Notes under the pieces: model-generated | Database searches by the model: none | What the model saw: the letters and a program-made list of their open reading frames with translations, nothing else | What the model was told of the DNA's origin: nothing | Made by a program: the position numbers and the translations under genes | Assembly: GCA_037974665.1 (NCBI GenBank) | Contig: CM075764.1 | Span: 79,066,325 to 79,130,324, forward strand | Reading direction: 5' to 3' | Length of the DNA stretch: 64,000 bases | Source: Ehretia macrophylla | Lineage: Eukaryota > Streptophyta > Magnoliopsida > Boraginales > Ehretiaceae | Part shown: in pieces, positions 49,137-60,822 of the stretch | Layout: each line of letters starts with the position of its first letter | Position numbering within the stretch: the first letter of the stretch is position 1

Positions 49137-49859
49137 AATTCAAAACCCAAAAATACCAACTTACTATGTCTATGCCTAACATGTGTCCTAAAACATTCAT
49201 ATAAACTAATACATATTAGTCACTCAAAAGTCAAAATATTCTATTTTTGAGTCTCCAAAGCAAAAAAACAAAAAAAAAAACAAAGTAAAAACTATAACTA
49301 TACTTTAATAATGCCAATTGCCAAAGCTAAAGCCATAGCTATACATTAAAGAACTAAAAACGCACTCAGCTAGTCAGCAACTCACTAAGTCATGACTCAC
49401 TAGTGTCTTAGTCAATAAAGACAAAAACCACTCAAAACCACTCATGACTCAACTAAGAAGAAAAGACTAAAGACTCTTTAGTACAGAGGATAATAAAGTA
49501 ATAAACTACTCAACTAAGAAGCAAAGCTCAACAGCTCACTTACAAGTTTGTATGCTTTCGAGTTTCAGTCTTGTCGACGCAGCTCTCGTAAGTTGAAATT
49601 GAGTTTCATCGTGCAGCGTAGGGATGAAGATGCAATACATTATCTCCTTTTTCCATTTTTAGGGCTTTTGATTTTTTGAGTGTTGAATCTTTTGATCTTG
49701 TAATTACAATTGAAAATTGATGTTAAATCATAAATGATTTTTTTTTTAAAAAAAATTGTTTGTTCATGTTTTCAATAATATGCTAATTCTATATTGCTTG
49801 AAAAAAATTGAAGTGGGCTTTTGTTTTTTTATTTTTATTTTTTGACTTTTTAGGCTTTT

Positions 49860-50045
49860 CTTGGTTTGATCCAAATCGTGAACTATTCACCGAATCGTAT
49901 GATTCATCACGATTCTCCCCGATTCACTTTGATTCGATGACTGATTCACCTTAATTAGCGATTCACTAATTGATTCGAATCGATTTTGTATAAATCAAAT
50001 CGAATCATACGATTCGTATAGAGAATCGTACAATTTCAAAATCTA
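49860..50045. repeat. GATTCG/CGAATC motif cluster next to the hAT relic
   Basis: In under 200 bp the hexamers GATTCG, CGAATC and close variants occur about a dozen times in both orientations (for example gattcgaatcgatttt, cgaatcatacgattcgta). Dense short direct and inverted motifs are typical of hAT subterminal regions that bind transposase. The cluster lies upstream of the transposase start, as expected for the 5' end of the element. No target duplication was identified. Confidence 0.55.
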
Positions 50046-50400
50046 TGCTCTTTGTCTTGAGTATCTGATCAATCAGTAAGTATATGGATCAATCGATTGA
50101 AAAGTGAGTGAACTTTGTGTCTCTGGGGCTGATTGGTCAATCAGATATGTAGCATGACTAAGTTCAATTGATCGACTTAATGTCCGATTGATCGGACATG
50201 CTATGACTAAGTTCAATTGATCGACATAGAATTTGATCGATCAATTCGACATTTCGATTAAGTTAATGAATGTCATGCTTAGTGACACACCATGTCCACA
50301 TGTCTTATTTGACTACAGGATTACATTTCCACATTCATATCATGCTTGTATGTGCTACATGTATAAATCATGTTCATATATGTCCCATAGACACTCTAAC

Positions 50401-50487
50401 TAAGTGCACATCATGACCACGTACATCTATTGAGTATAATCTTACTAAGTGCATATCATGACCACGTACATCTATTGAGTATAATCT
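50401..50487. repeat. 45-bp tandem duplication
   Basis: The unit 'taagtgcacatcatgaccac...gagtataatct' at 50401-50445 is repeated from 50446 with one change (gcacat to gcatat). Confidence 0.9.
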
Positions 50488-52299
50488 CGTCATCATGCAC
50501 ATCTTCGTACTTCATATAATACATGATTACATGTTCATTCTACAACATTATAATCTAGATTGCATAATCACATGCTTAGACATTCACACAATCATATCTT
50601 ATTACCACGACATCTTCACATGCCTTGGTCATTACGTACATCTTTGTACCTTATATGATACAAGGAATACATGTTTATACATCATCTTTATATGTCTACA
50701 TGATTTCGTGCATAGTATGACATGTTTATATGTCCTAGGTGGCAATGTGCTTACTTGCATATGTCTATATGCTCCATATGATTACACATTGACTTGCATG
50801 ACACGCTGATATGCTCTGCAAGTTTACATGTCTAGTTAAATGATATGCTTACATGGTTCATGAATGCATTGCATGAATACATGATTCTAGTGCTTGAATG
50901 TTGATATACTAGCTATTCTGTGGAATAAATGTGTTGGAATCTTGCTTGTAGATGACTAGAACCAAATTTACCATTAATAATGTTTGAAGCTTCTTGGAGG
51001 GAAATAATTGTTTCTAGCCATGAATATATGCTTAGATGATGCTTATAAATGTTGCTAGAGGTTGCTAGAGCTTGTAGTAGTTGGTGTTATGAATATAGGA
51101 GCTAAATATGAAAGATACACATAATAGCATTTACTGGACAGTTTTGTACAGTTGGGAATCTTGAGTCGTTTGAATGGCTGAATCACGTGGGAAAAATTTG
51201 GAAACATTCTATGTTATTCTAGACTCATAGAGGAATAATTCTTGTGTTGAAAGTTTTCTGAGGAAAAATCATTTTCACGGTCAAAATAGTTCATTACAGT
51301 AGGGTTGAGAAATTTTGATGAAAACTAGATAGTCTATTGCCTTTGCTTTCTTTTGCATTTTCAAAATATTAAATGTGCTTAAAAACTTCTAAAATTTTTA
51401 TGGTAGATAGATTGGTCAGTTTGGAATAAATGTTGTGTTGAGCACTTGAGCTAAATCTATTGTTTAGAACCTCTGAAAATTTGGAAACCAAAAAGTAGCT
51501 AAAAATTTTCCAGTCACTGGACAGATTTGCGCACAACTGTATTGTTTTGCTTATAACTTAAGAAATTTAAATCGAAATTGAGCTCCGCTTGATTCTAAAA
51601 CTATTTACACTCGAAGAGCTTTAATTCTATACCTATTTCAAGTAATTTAGAGTTCGAGAAGATAGGTAACTGAGTTGCCAAATTTTGGCCATTGCAGTAG
51701 CGTAGAAACTGTCTTAGGCAAATTAGTTAAGTACTAATGTAAATTGTTATTGATTAAATGGCTAAGTTATTAATTTCTACTAATGTGTAATGATGTTATA
51801 TGACCTCTAGATGTGTTAGGATACTTGTGGAATCATTAATATGAATCATATTGCTTGATTACTCGTTGTTTACCTGATATGCTATAAATGTTCAACTATG
51901 TGCTAGTTGTGAACTCGATGCCAATATGATTGCTATATTGCTTGTTTTACATGAACTTGAGCTGCAATTGGTGTTTAAAAAGGGGTTGAAACCACCTGGT
52001 TTTGGCATGGTGCATACAACGCTGGACATCTTAGGGGTGTCGCTGATCTTATGTCTACCATGGTCTGTATTCCACTCTTGCTTGGGGAAACATTGATTTC
52101 CTCGGAGAGTTGGTCGTAGGATCGAGTATTATCCGGAATACTCTATTTGGGTGAGATAAGGAAGGAGATGTTGAACATCTCAGTCAACCAACTACCGCTA
52201 AAATTGATTCGATTTGAAAGAGTAAGTTATTTCTTACTTAGTATGTGATATATGACTTGAATATGTATACTTGAATTAGATATTGATTGCAGATATTGC

Positions 52300-52480
52300 T
52301 TGCATTACATTCCAAGTTTCCTATAAGGTTTTCAAACAGAAAGAAAATTGTATTCGAAAACCTTTCATATCCTCCTGTGGAGGTAAGGTCTATATCTCCT
52401 TCCACTTTTGTATTCCCTTTTTGGGTAATTAATAAAATTGTGGAGGAAAGTCCCATTCCTTTCATTCAAAAAAAAAAAAA
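52300..52480 (+). mobile_element. Possible 3' end of a LINE or processed insertion
   Basis: A short stretch ending in 'taattaataaaattg', a few more bases and a run of 13 A (52468-52480). This is the usual look of a LINE 3' end. No flanking duplication and no reverse-transcriptase sequence were seen, so the call is tentative. Confidence 0.35.
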
Positions 52481-52701
52481 CCCTTCCTAGATTCCCCCTT
52501 TGCTGTGCTTTGGTGCCAGATAAGCTCGCCCTTTTTATTTTCCCCTTTTAGATAATGAGGAAGGGTTTGTACAATACTATAAGGATAATCCTCATAATCT
52601 TGAACCGGAAGAACCCGATACATGATATGTACCTATTTTGGGTGTATGGCTGATTAGTATGACTTGAACAATTATATTGTATATATTATTTTGAATAAAT
52701 A

Positions 52702-55070
52702 TGTTGGGGATATGCCCTAATGCTATAGTTTGAGATGACCTTATTAGGGTTTAACAAGAATATATTTATGTGTTTTATACACTATGTTAATTTAAGGATG
52801 TTCATAATCTCCGCTTTGATATTAATGTGTCCCTAATGCTTATCTGAGAAGCAAAATGTTCAAAAAGAGTTTAGGATATTTCGCAATTTTTCTTCAATAT
52901 GATAAACATTAAGAATCGATTCATAGCCCTTCAGACTATTCAACCGGTTCTAGAATAATCGAGTATAGGTTATCATATGTTGTTATCTTTGATTAACATA
53001 GTGATGTTAATGACAAAGGATAGCGTGCGAAGTGCCAGAGTGATTGTCTGTGTACAGATCATTGAATGTGACAATAAATAGTGAACTGCATAATTTCAGG
53101 TTAATAGTTTTCTATTTAGTTGAGAATTGTGCAAATTAATCCTCAGACTTAAGAAATTACGGCTGCCGGTTATATCAGGGGCTAAATACTGCGTTTGGAC
53201 AATACCCGTCCTCCAAAAGGTGTGTTATGGCCTTTTGCATTTTAGTTTTGTGGTATGAACTGACAGGTAATTATCAAGATAAGATCTGTTAACCTCCGGC
53301 GTGAGGCGATGTCCTATGATATTTGAGATCGATCGTTAAACGAGGAAGTCCTTGGCCAAGGCGAGTATGAAGTGATGAAAAGGGGTTTTTCCATGGTAGT
53401 CATCTCTCGTTTCACCGGTTCAGGATTTTACATAGTATTGGAGGTGGACTTAACCATTTCATGGTCCTTTCCCAATCGGGACATTCTTAATAGAAAGATC
53501 GGACTGCACGCTAATTCTCGATGGCTAAATGGATTCATAAAAGACGTCGTCTTCATTATCGTATACATTCTCATGATACGTTCATTGCTAGTGCGTCACT
53601 CATGAGCATGAGGGTATTTTGATAAATGGCGGAGACATTTTCGAAATAGATAAAGAGGTTTGTCGATCCTTCATCGGTACACGATTATGAATCTAGAAGG
53701 TCACACATTAATAAGTATCAAGAATAAGTTCACCGGGAGCTTGTATATGTGGGTGGTGGCTTTAAGGTGTTAAAAGTCATATGTGTTGGCAATTGGGCCA
53801 AAAGTGTAATTTTAGAAAGTTTTGTGGTCAAATTGTAATTACCAAAACTTTTGGGGCCAAACTGTAATTATGGAAAAGTTTTTTCAATGTATTTATTCTA
53901 ATAGAGAGTAGTATGGACAAAAATAATATATATATATATATATGTAAATGTGTTTATATATATGTATATATGTAATGATGATATAATTTGTGAAATGCCA
54001 CGTCATCATCCTAGTTATCAAATGAAAAGACAAATTAATGATTGAGCATTGACATGTAGCATGTGAAATATATTGGATTGTCCATGTCATCAATCCTAGT
54101 CATTTGAATTTGAATTGAATAGATGTGATTAAGTCTTGAATAAAGACAAAAGAATCTTAGCCATTGCTTTTTGATGATAGAACCTTTTTGCCAAGTGTCA
54201 AGAGAGAGAAAAAGGTGTCCCTTGGATTGTAATCCAAGGTCATGCATGGCTTGGTTGATTCAAGCAAGAAAGAGAAATAATATGATTGGCTCTTAACAAA
54301 TGAAGGACATTAAAATATAATAGAGATTATATATTATATAAAAGTTGACAACTTGCTCTTTATTTCCACTAGCATTTTCAGCCAAGCATAGGAGGAGAGA
54401 GAATATTTAATTCTTGCCATTTAATTGCAATCATTGTAATCCTAGGATGTGCATGGCTTGTCAAGAAAAGGAAGCCATTGTGATTGGGCATTTAATATAA
54501 TAGTTTATATTTATAAAAGAAGACAATTCTCTCTCTTTCCAATATATACACTTACACGACACACACAATATTGAGAGCAACCAACTTCATCTTCTCTAGG
54601 TGATATTCTCGGCCATAAAGAGAAAGAAGAATTAGCTTTGCTTTTATTGTGAAACCATTATACATTCTAAAAGATAACTTGAAGAAAGACTAGCACTTTA
54701 ACTCTTCAAGCTTTAGGTTGAGCTTTGGATGCTTGGTGGACTAACTAGACCCTTCAAGTTTGAAGGATGCAATAGCATCAAAGGTCTTCAAAGCTACATC
54801 AACCTAGTGTCTACGAGAGGTATACCGGATAACCTAGCTATTTCATTGTAGATACTTGATGTACAATGTATATGTATATCTAGTTTATGGACATCTTTGA
54901 TTGTATGCATGTTGATCCTTTGCTAGAACCTTGAGAAATTTTTGTTGTTTGACTAGTTTGGTTCGACTATGGCTTAGTAGAATTTATGCATCACTTTCTC
55001 GATCTTGCTCGTTAGCTTTTGATATATGTAGATATGATCACATGCTTTTGGTTTTGCTTCCGTTGCTAGA
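52702..55070 (+). mobile_element. Copia-type LTR, probably solo (right end approximate)
   Basis: Starts TGTTGGGGATATGCCCTAAT, a common copia LTR start, at 52702. The body carries 'ggggccaaactgtaattatgg' (53850) and 'gagaggtatacc' (54817), also recognisable in the insertion inside gag at 8786-9967. The stretch near 55050 (gttttgcttccgttgctag) resembles the usual end of such LTRs, but no CA terminus with a matching target duplication was found. A (TA)n run is at 53925-53943. No coding sequence. Confidence 0.5.
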
Positions 55071-55175
55071 TATAAATCTCAAATATAGAATTGAGAACGC
55101 AGTGCTAAACATGAAAAGTTTGAAATAATATAACTCTAACTCTAAATAAACACGTATAAAAAAGGATATCGCTAG

Positions 55176-55303
55176 TAACTCTCCAAGGACATAGGTCCCA
55201 AGTGAGAGTACACAAGAAAAATAAATAACACTAGTAACTCTCCAAGGACATGGTGCCCAAGTGAGAGCTAACTCTTCAAGGACATAGGATCTAAGCGAGA
55301 GTT
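55176..55303. repeat. Three tandem copies of an LTR hairpin motif
   Basis: Copies at 55176-55209, 55235-55267 and 55269-55303 follow the pattern 'aactctccaaggacat', a short loop, then 'cccaagtgagagt'. The ends ACTCTC and GAGAGT can pair. Single or double copies of the same motif occur in the gypsy LTRs at 13434, 23474 and 30206. Confidence 0.75.
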
Positions 55304-55544
55304 GCACATGAAAACACGATGGTTGCAACCATGAAAATGCGGAAACGCTAAAATTGTTGTTAGCTTTGTTAGTTTGCTTGAGATAGTTTATAACACATAA
55401 CATGTAGCCACATTGAAACACTCAGACATTGGTATTTGTACTATATTTGCATCTTAAACTTTGATACTTTCGATGCAAATAAGAAAATACCAGAAAGTGA
55501 AAAATCAGGCCCAAAATGATCCATATTGCAAGTCAAAAAGTAGG

Positions 55545-58500
55545 TGTGACGCCCCGATCCCTCTCGAGACCGGGAGTTCTATCAATCAAACTAATCACAA
55601 CCCAAACCAAACCCGGGCAAAGTTTTAAGGAAAGACGGACGGAGTCTCCCCTGTTTCTAGGCAAAAGCAACAAACCTGTGACAGCATATAAGTGGACCAG
55701 TACCATGTCCAAACATTCAACCACCTCAAGGCCATCCGAGCCTTGGTTCACAACATGCAAATCACAAGTAAATATACATTCATGTTTAGCAATTAAACTT
55801 CACCATCCTATTGTATAAGCTATACTATCAAATTTTTCTATCTTTTTTTCTTTGTCATTACAAACATACATTGAAGATAAGCTACATTAACTAAGTACAT
55901 AATCTAACTTATCAAACCACCTCAACCACTAAGCTAGATTTAAATTTACATTTCTTTTAACAATAAATACATACAACATATGAAAGCATATATCTTTACA
56001 TCTTTGACAGCTCAAGCCACAAAGCACGCAAGACAACTCTTCAGGCACGAACTATCACATATCCACGAACTTTTCAGCTAACAAGGCATTTCCTGAAATG
56101 TGGTGGTGAGGAGTGAGTATACACAACACGTATACTCAGTGAGGGCGAGACAGTTATCGAGTTGGAGAGAAAGAAAGTCATGCAATGCAAATAAGACAGT
56201 TAAGCAATATAACTGATAAATAAGCAATCAAAACAAACAATCAATACAATAAGCAATTACTGTCACGCCCCAACACGACCCCTCCTATGATCAGTCAGGA
56301 CGCAACGGAATTTCGGCAGTATAACGACAGTAAATAGGACACCGAGGTTCCAAACCAACCTCATTAAACATCATACATCCAGCAACTCCTTAATTCAAAC
56401 AACAACATACAACACAATCATATTATACAATAAACCATCCTCGTTATACGCCTCCGTTCCAACATAACATACAATACCTCAACCTTATCATACATTTCAA
56501 AAATAAGTTGAGACATATTTACAACTTAACCACAGACAAAAGAAAGCCACTAAGTTAACACCATTTGGATCATCATCTTCCAACATCTATTACAATAAGA
56601 ACCACAAAGCATATAAAAGTCTATTAAGCTAATATACATGACATTAAACAACATATAATCATGGATAAGACTCGGGAACATATGACTCGTCCACGTAAAG
56701 CACATTTTCCACATTCTCCTCTTCAGGAGGCACATACCCGTAATCCGGCTCTGCAACACCTGTAAGCATGCATTAATAGAGAGTGAGCTTATATAAAATA
56801 AGCCCAGTGAGGATCCGATAGATCTCGACAGTATTCACTACGCTCCTTGGATTTAGTCCTTTGAGCAAGTAAACACACAACAACAATAATAATGCTATCA
56901 TCACATAACAACATAAATAATGCTATCATCACATAACTATATAACCAATCAATAAGGATACTCTATTTGGTGTAGCTCCAAACGCCATCACGATCTCAAC
57001 CGTTCTTCTTATATCTCCCCATTACTCACGCACCCGAGGTACCTCACTATCCCCTTCCCTCCATGACATCTCCGTCATGCGAGCTGGGGGTAGCCTATGG
57101 CAGTCATGCCGGTTTCAACCCGACAGCCCGACGCTGCCCGAGAGGTGGCACACACATACCAAGGCTCCATATTCATCAATCATCATGCAAGCATAAATCA
57201 ATCAATCAATTGGGAGATCAGCAACAAGAGTGCCCGATTCCCGCATTCAATAATAATCAATCAATATCATTTTATCATCATCAATAATCATATCATCATC
57301 ATCAATAACATCAATAATCAATTAAACAACAAATAACTAAGTTAGATGACAAAGTAGGCCATCCAACCGAACATGCATTAAACACACAATCAAACCTTAG
57401 TTTACCCATCAACAACTCACAATTCAATCACTCAAACCACACCCGATCAACTAAGGCTCAATTCAATAATTTAAAGAAAGATAACCTAAACTTCAAATAA
57501 TCATATCTTACATTCTACTAATCCAAACAACTCCAAATCAATTTCAAACACTCACCCATTCGATCATCTACATTAACCCTCTCGGAAATCCACCATAACA
57601 CCTCTAAATCATGCCCGATAACCCTAAAACCCTATGACGTCATGGCTGGATTTTCCGGATTTTCACACAAACAATGTAATCGAAAATTCGGCATTACAAC
57701 AGCGCTAACACGTAATTATCAAGTATTTAGAAATCGACGGCAATCGATTTCGAGCAACGCAACTCAATTAAATCAACTTTGAACATTTTAATCAAAATTA
57801 AATACCCGGAAAATAAAAATTATGCTACATCCGACAGAAATTCGTAGTATTAGTATATAACGATCCCTAGCATACAAGGAGCAATAATCTATCATCAGAT
57901 TTCAATTCTAACGGTTCAATCTTCATTTATACGCAAAAACACAAAAATGACATTTTGAGATCTAGAATTTTTCTCTCACCTTTGATGTGTTTTGATGCAA
58001 GAAATGTGTAGAATGGATGCCAAACAATCAATTTCAAGCTTTGAATCACTCAATTCGGCTTTGAAACGCAAAATCTGTGAGAAAAATGCTTTGAAAATGC
58101 CTTATCTTTCTCCTCCAAGGAGCCACGGTTTTGTGTGTGTTTGTGGAGTGTGTTTTGTGTTGTGTGAGTGTGTGTTGATGACATTATATAATAAAAAGCT
58201 TGGTCAATTAAAAAAATGCAAAGTCAAAGTTAGTTTTAATAGGTATTTTTGTGTTTTTAATGACTTTAATTGCATTTTAGTGCTCACCAAGTTAAAAATA
58301 AATATGCAACCCCCAAGATATCTCAAGTGGATTATTTTTAGGTGACAAGAAGTTTTACATTCAAAGAATTCCACCCGAGTCGGCTTAAAACTCGATTTTC
58401 GCAAAAGTCGGTGTAAAAACCCTAATAAATTCTTAAGCCGATTTTAAAACCGTTTTCATCAAACACAGGTCTATTAAAGTCCGTGGACTAGGTCTAGAAG

Positions 58501-60822
58501 GGTTAAAAAGACCAGTTTCAAAATTATAGCGGACGTGTTTCGAAAACACTATTCACTGAAAATCGACGATAAAATTTCTGACTCCGTTTTTGATGAAAAT
58601 TTCATGAATGCACATTTAGCACGTATTAGAAGTATTGACATCAAAATTATAACTTTCTAGGTCCTATAGCACATAAACAGATCATATGCACGCAAAACGA
58701 GGCAAAGCACGTAAAACGAGATAAGCAGGAAAAGTGGGGTTTCACAATTACTGAAAGCATTAACACAACCATTCAAAGCTATACCACACTTTGAAGGCTA
58801 TGGTTCACTCTTACGAGCAATATACCATTTCACGAGCGATACATCAATCTCGAGCTTGATGTTGACAACGATGACAATAAGCGTGCAACCACCTTATAAC
58901 ACCAGTTTGGAATACCCCGGAAGTATCCATCAATTCTACGACCCAAATCTCCCTGGGAGGCAACCCAAGCGAGAATGGGAATAGCAGCGGAGCTAGAGCA
59001 ACCAACACTGGCAACCCGAGGCTACCCAGAGAGGCTCATCACTCACGCGCGAGACACTATGCAATGCAAGACTCGATACAAGGCGATAAACGAGCGATAA
59101 ACAAGATGTCAAGCATTCTCAACAATGGTTAAACATTTCAATCAACAACCAACTCTAACAAGCGGAATAAGCATTAGCAAGCATAACAAGCAATAATAAG
59201 CATTAACAAGCATTCTATAGGCATAACTTCAAGAAAACACACAAAGTCACAAATCGGCCCCAACTATCAAAACACTATCATCTCCAAACGAGCCACGAGT
59301 CCCGGAAACCGACTTCGCCAATCTTCCTAGGTCACTATAAGGCACATCTAGAGACTCCGAAACCCTACTTAACCCTAGAATTCACGCAATCCCGGTTTTC
59401 CCCCTTTGCTCGTTTGAACTACAACTATACCCACCAAACACCCAACCAACACCATGACCGCACCAAAAGTGCTTCCATGGGCTCCCGAAACAATGCCATC
59501 ACGCAAAACGAGAAAACGCTAAAGTCGACCTAAACGACCCCGACTTTCACTAAGTCATTTTTCTCCGTTTTTCTATTACACATTCCAATTAAACCACACA
59601 TTTAGGCATTCTAGCATACCTAGCACCTTTCACATCAACAGACAGCATAACAGCGCAACTTTATCGTTTCAAGGGTTTACTATTCACTAATTACTATTCA
59701 TTAAACAATTTAAATTGCAATTTCGATTTTCAACCGCAGAAAATGCTAAAAAGCTATAAATACATGTTCTACAATCAACAAGGAACATTCTTTAAGCAAC
59801 AAAACGATTAAAACAACAATCTACGCATAAAATCCAAAAATCAAAGTTTAGATACAAAATTTTCAAATGCGCAAATAACGATGAAACCCTCACCTTAGAC
59901 GCTCCTAGATGCTAGGAAAACCTCGTAGGACGCCTCGGAAACCACCCTGTGCAAGCTCACGCGAAGAATCGAAGATTTTGGCTTGAAATCTTTTTTTTTC
60001 TTCTCCCTCATTTTCGGCCAGCTCTCTCTCTGTTTTCAGCTCTTTTATTTTTTATTTTTGTGCTATTTAAGCTATTTTAAAAGATGACACAAGGTCAACT
60101 TGGTCAAGGCTTGGTCAACTAACTTAAACTTGGTCAAACTAGCCTATTTCATGCATTTTTAAGCTAAAACAACTATGGAAATATTAATTCTAGCTAGCAA
60201 CAATTAAAATATAAAATTTAAGTCATCTAAATACTAGTTTTCACTATTTGTTGAGGACTAGAATTCATTTCTCAACTATCTCTCTTGATATGCTATGCAC
60301 TTTGCGTCAATAGAAGAACAACAATTAAATCTCAAAGAATCTAAGAAATATATCATTTTTGGAAAGCATCATAGTTTAAAATTTACTCCGGCTCGGAGTT
60401 ACTTTTCTCATTTATTTGAAAACTGAGTAATTTTAACGCAAAATAACCAAAACCAATTACTAAAGTAATCAAAACAATCAAGGTAATCAATATTCATTTA
60501 GAATGATTAATTTAACTATTTCCAGAATATTTTAAGAATTATAAAGTTAATATTAAGCTACAAATGAAAGTTAATATAAACACATAGTCAAATACAATTA
60601 AACACTAACATTTAAGGTAACACTTAATTAATCACAAGAAAAGAATTTCAATTACTATAATTATTAGGAATAGGTAATAATCTTTTAATTATTCAATTTA
60701 CAACTGCTAAATGCTTCCAAGAGGAATATTAAAATAGTGCAAGTTGGTTGATTTAACTAATTAAACAATTAATCAAATGCAGTTAAGTGCTATTAAATGC
60801 ATGCCGGGTTCGGGTTATCACA
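55545..60822 (-). repeat. 3' LTR of a second non-autonomous gypsy element, split by a nested solo LTR
   Basis: Plus-strand ends tgtgacgccccgatccctct and cgggttcgggttatcaca. Removing the insertion 56261-58746 leaves about 2787 bp, near the 2750 bp of the LTRs at 12661 and 29425. The bases that follow (tccttccccccttaaaa) are, on the minus strand, a polypurine tract, so this is the 3' LTR and the element extends rightward beyond the window. The left target duplication would be GTAGG (55540-55544). It contains the conserved module at about 58895-59030. Confidence 0.8.
56261..58746 (-). mobile_element. Nested solo gypsy LTR (target duplication ATTAC)
   Basis: 2486 bp, tgtcacgccccaacacgacc ... tggggtttcaca. 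ATTAC is duplicated exactly at 56256-56260 and 58747-58751. It is the closest relative of the LTR starting at 62352. Both contain the box 'ctccgtcatgcgagctgggg' and 'cccgacagcccgacgctgcc' (about 57070-57145). Confidence 0.93.

Larger units (their letters stand above)
50046..52690 (+). mobile_element. Gypsy LTR remnant, plus orientation
   Basis: The phrase 'gttggtcgtaggatcgagta ... atccggaata' (about 52108-52140) is the reverse complement of the conserved module found in the minus-strand gypsy LTRs of this window, so the region derives from a similar LTR lying the other way round. It also holds a GATCGA-rich segment (50060-50250) and a 45-bp tandem duplication (50401-50487). Ends are not defined and no gene is supported. 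Confidence 0.45.

Noticed and set aside
52697..55100. AAATA as the target duplication of the copia-type LTR at 52702
   Set aside because: The right-hand AAATA near 55080 would make the LTR end in TC instead of CA, and no CCCAACA end is present.
55176..55303. Short regularly spaced repeats resembling a CRISPR array
   Set aside because: Only three copies, unequal spacing, plant nuclear context, and the same motif occurs inside gypsy LTRs.
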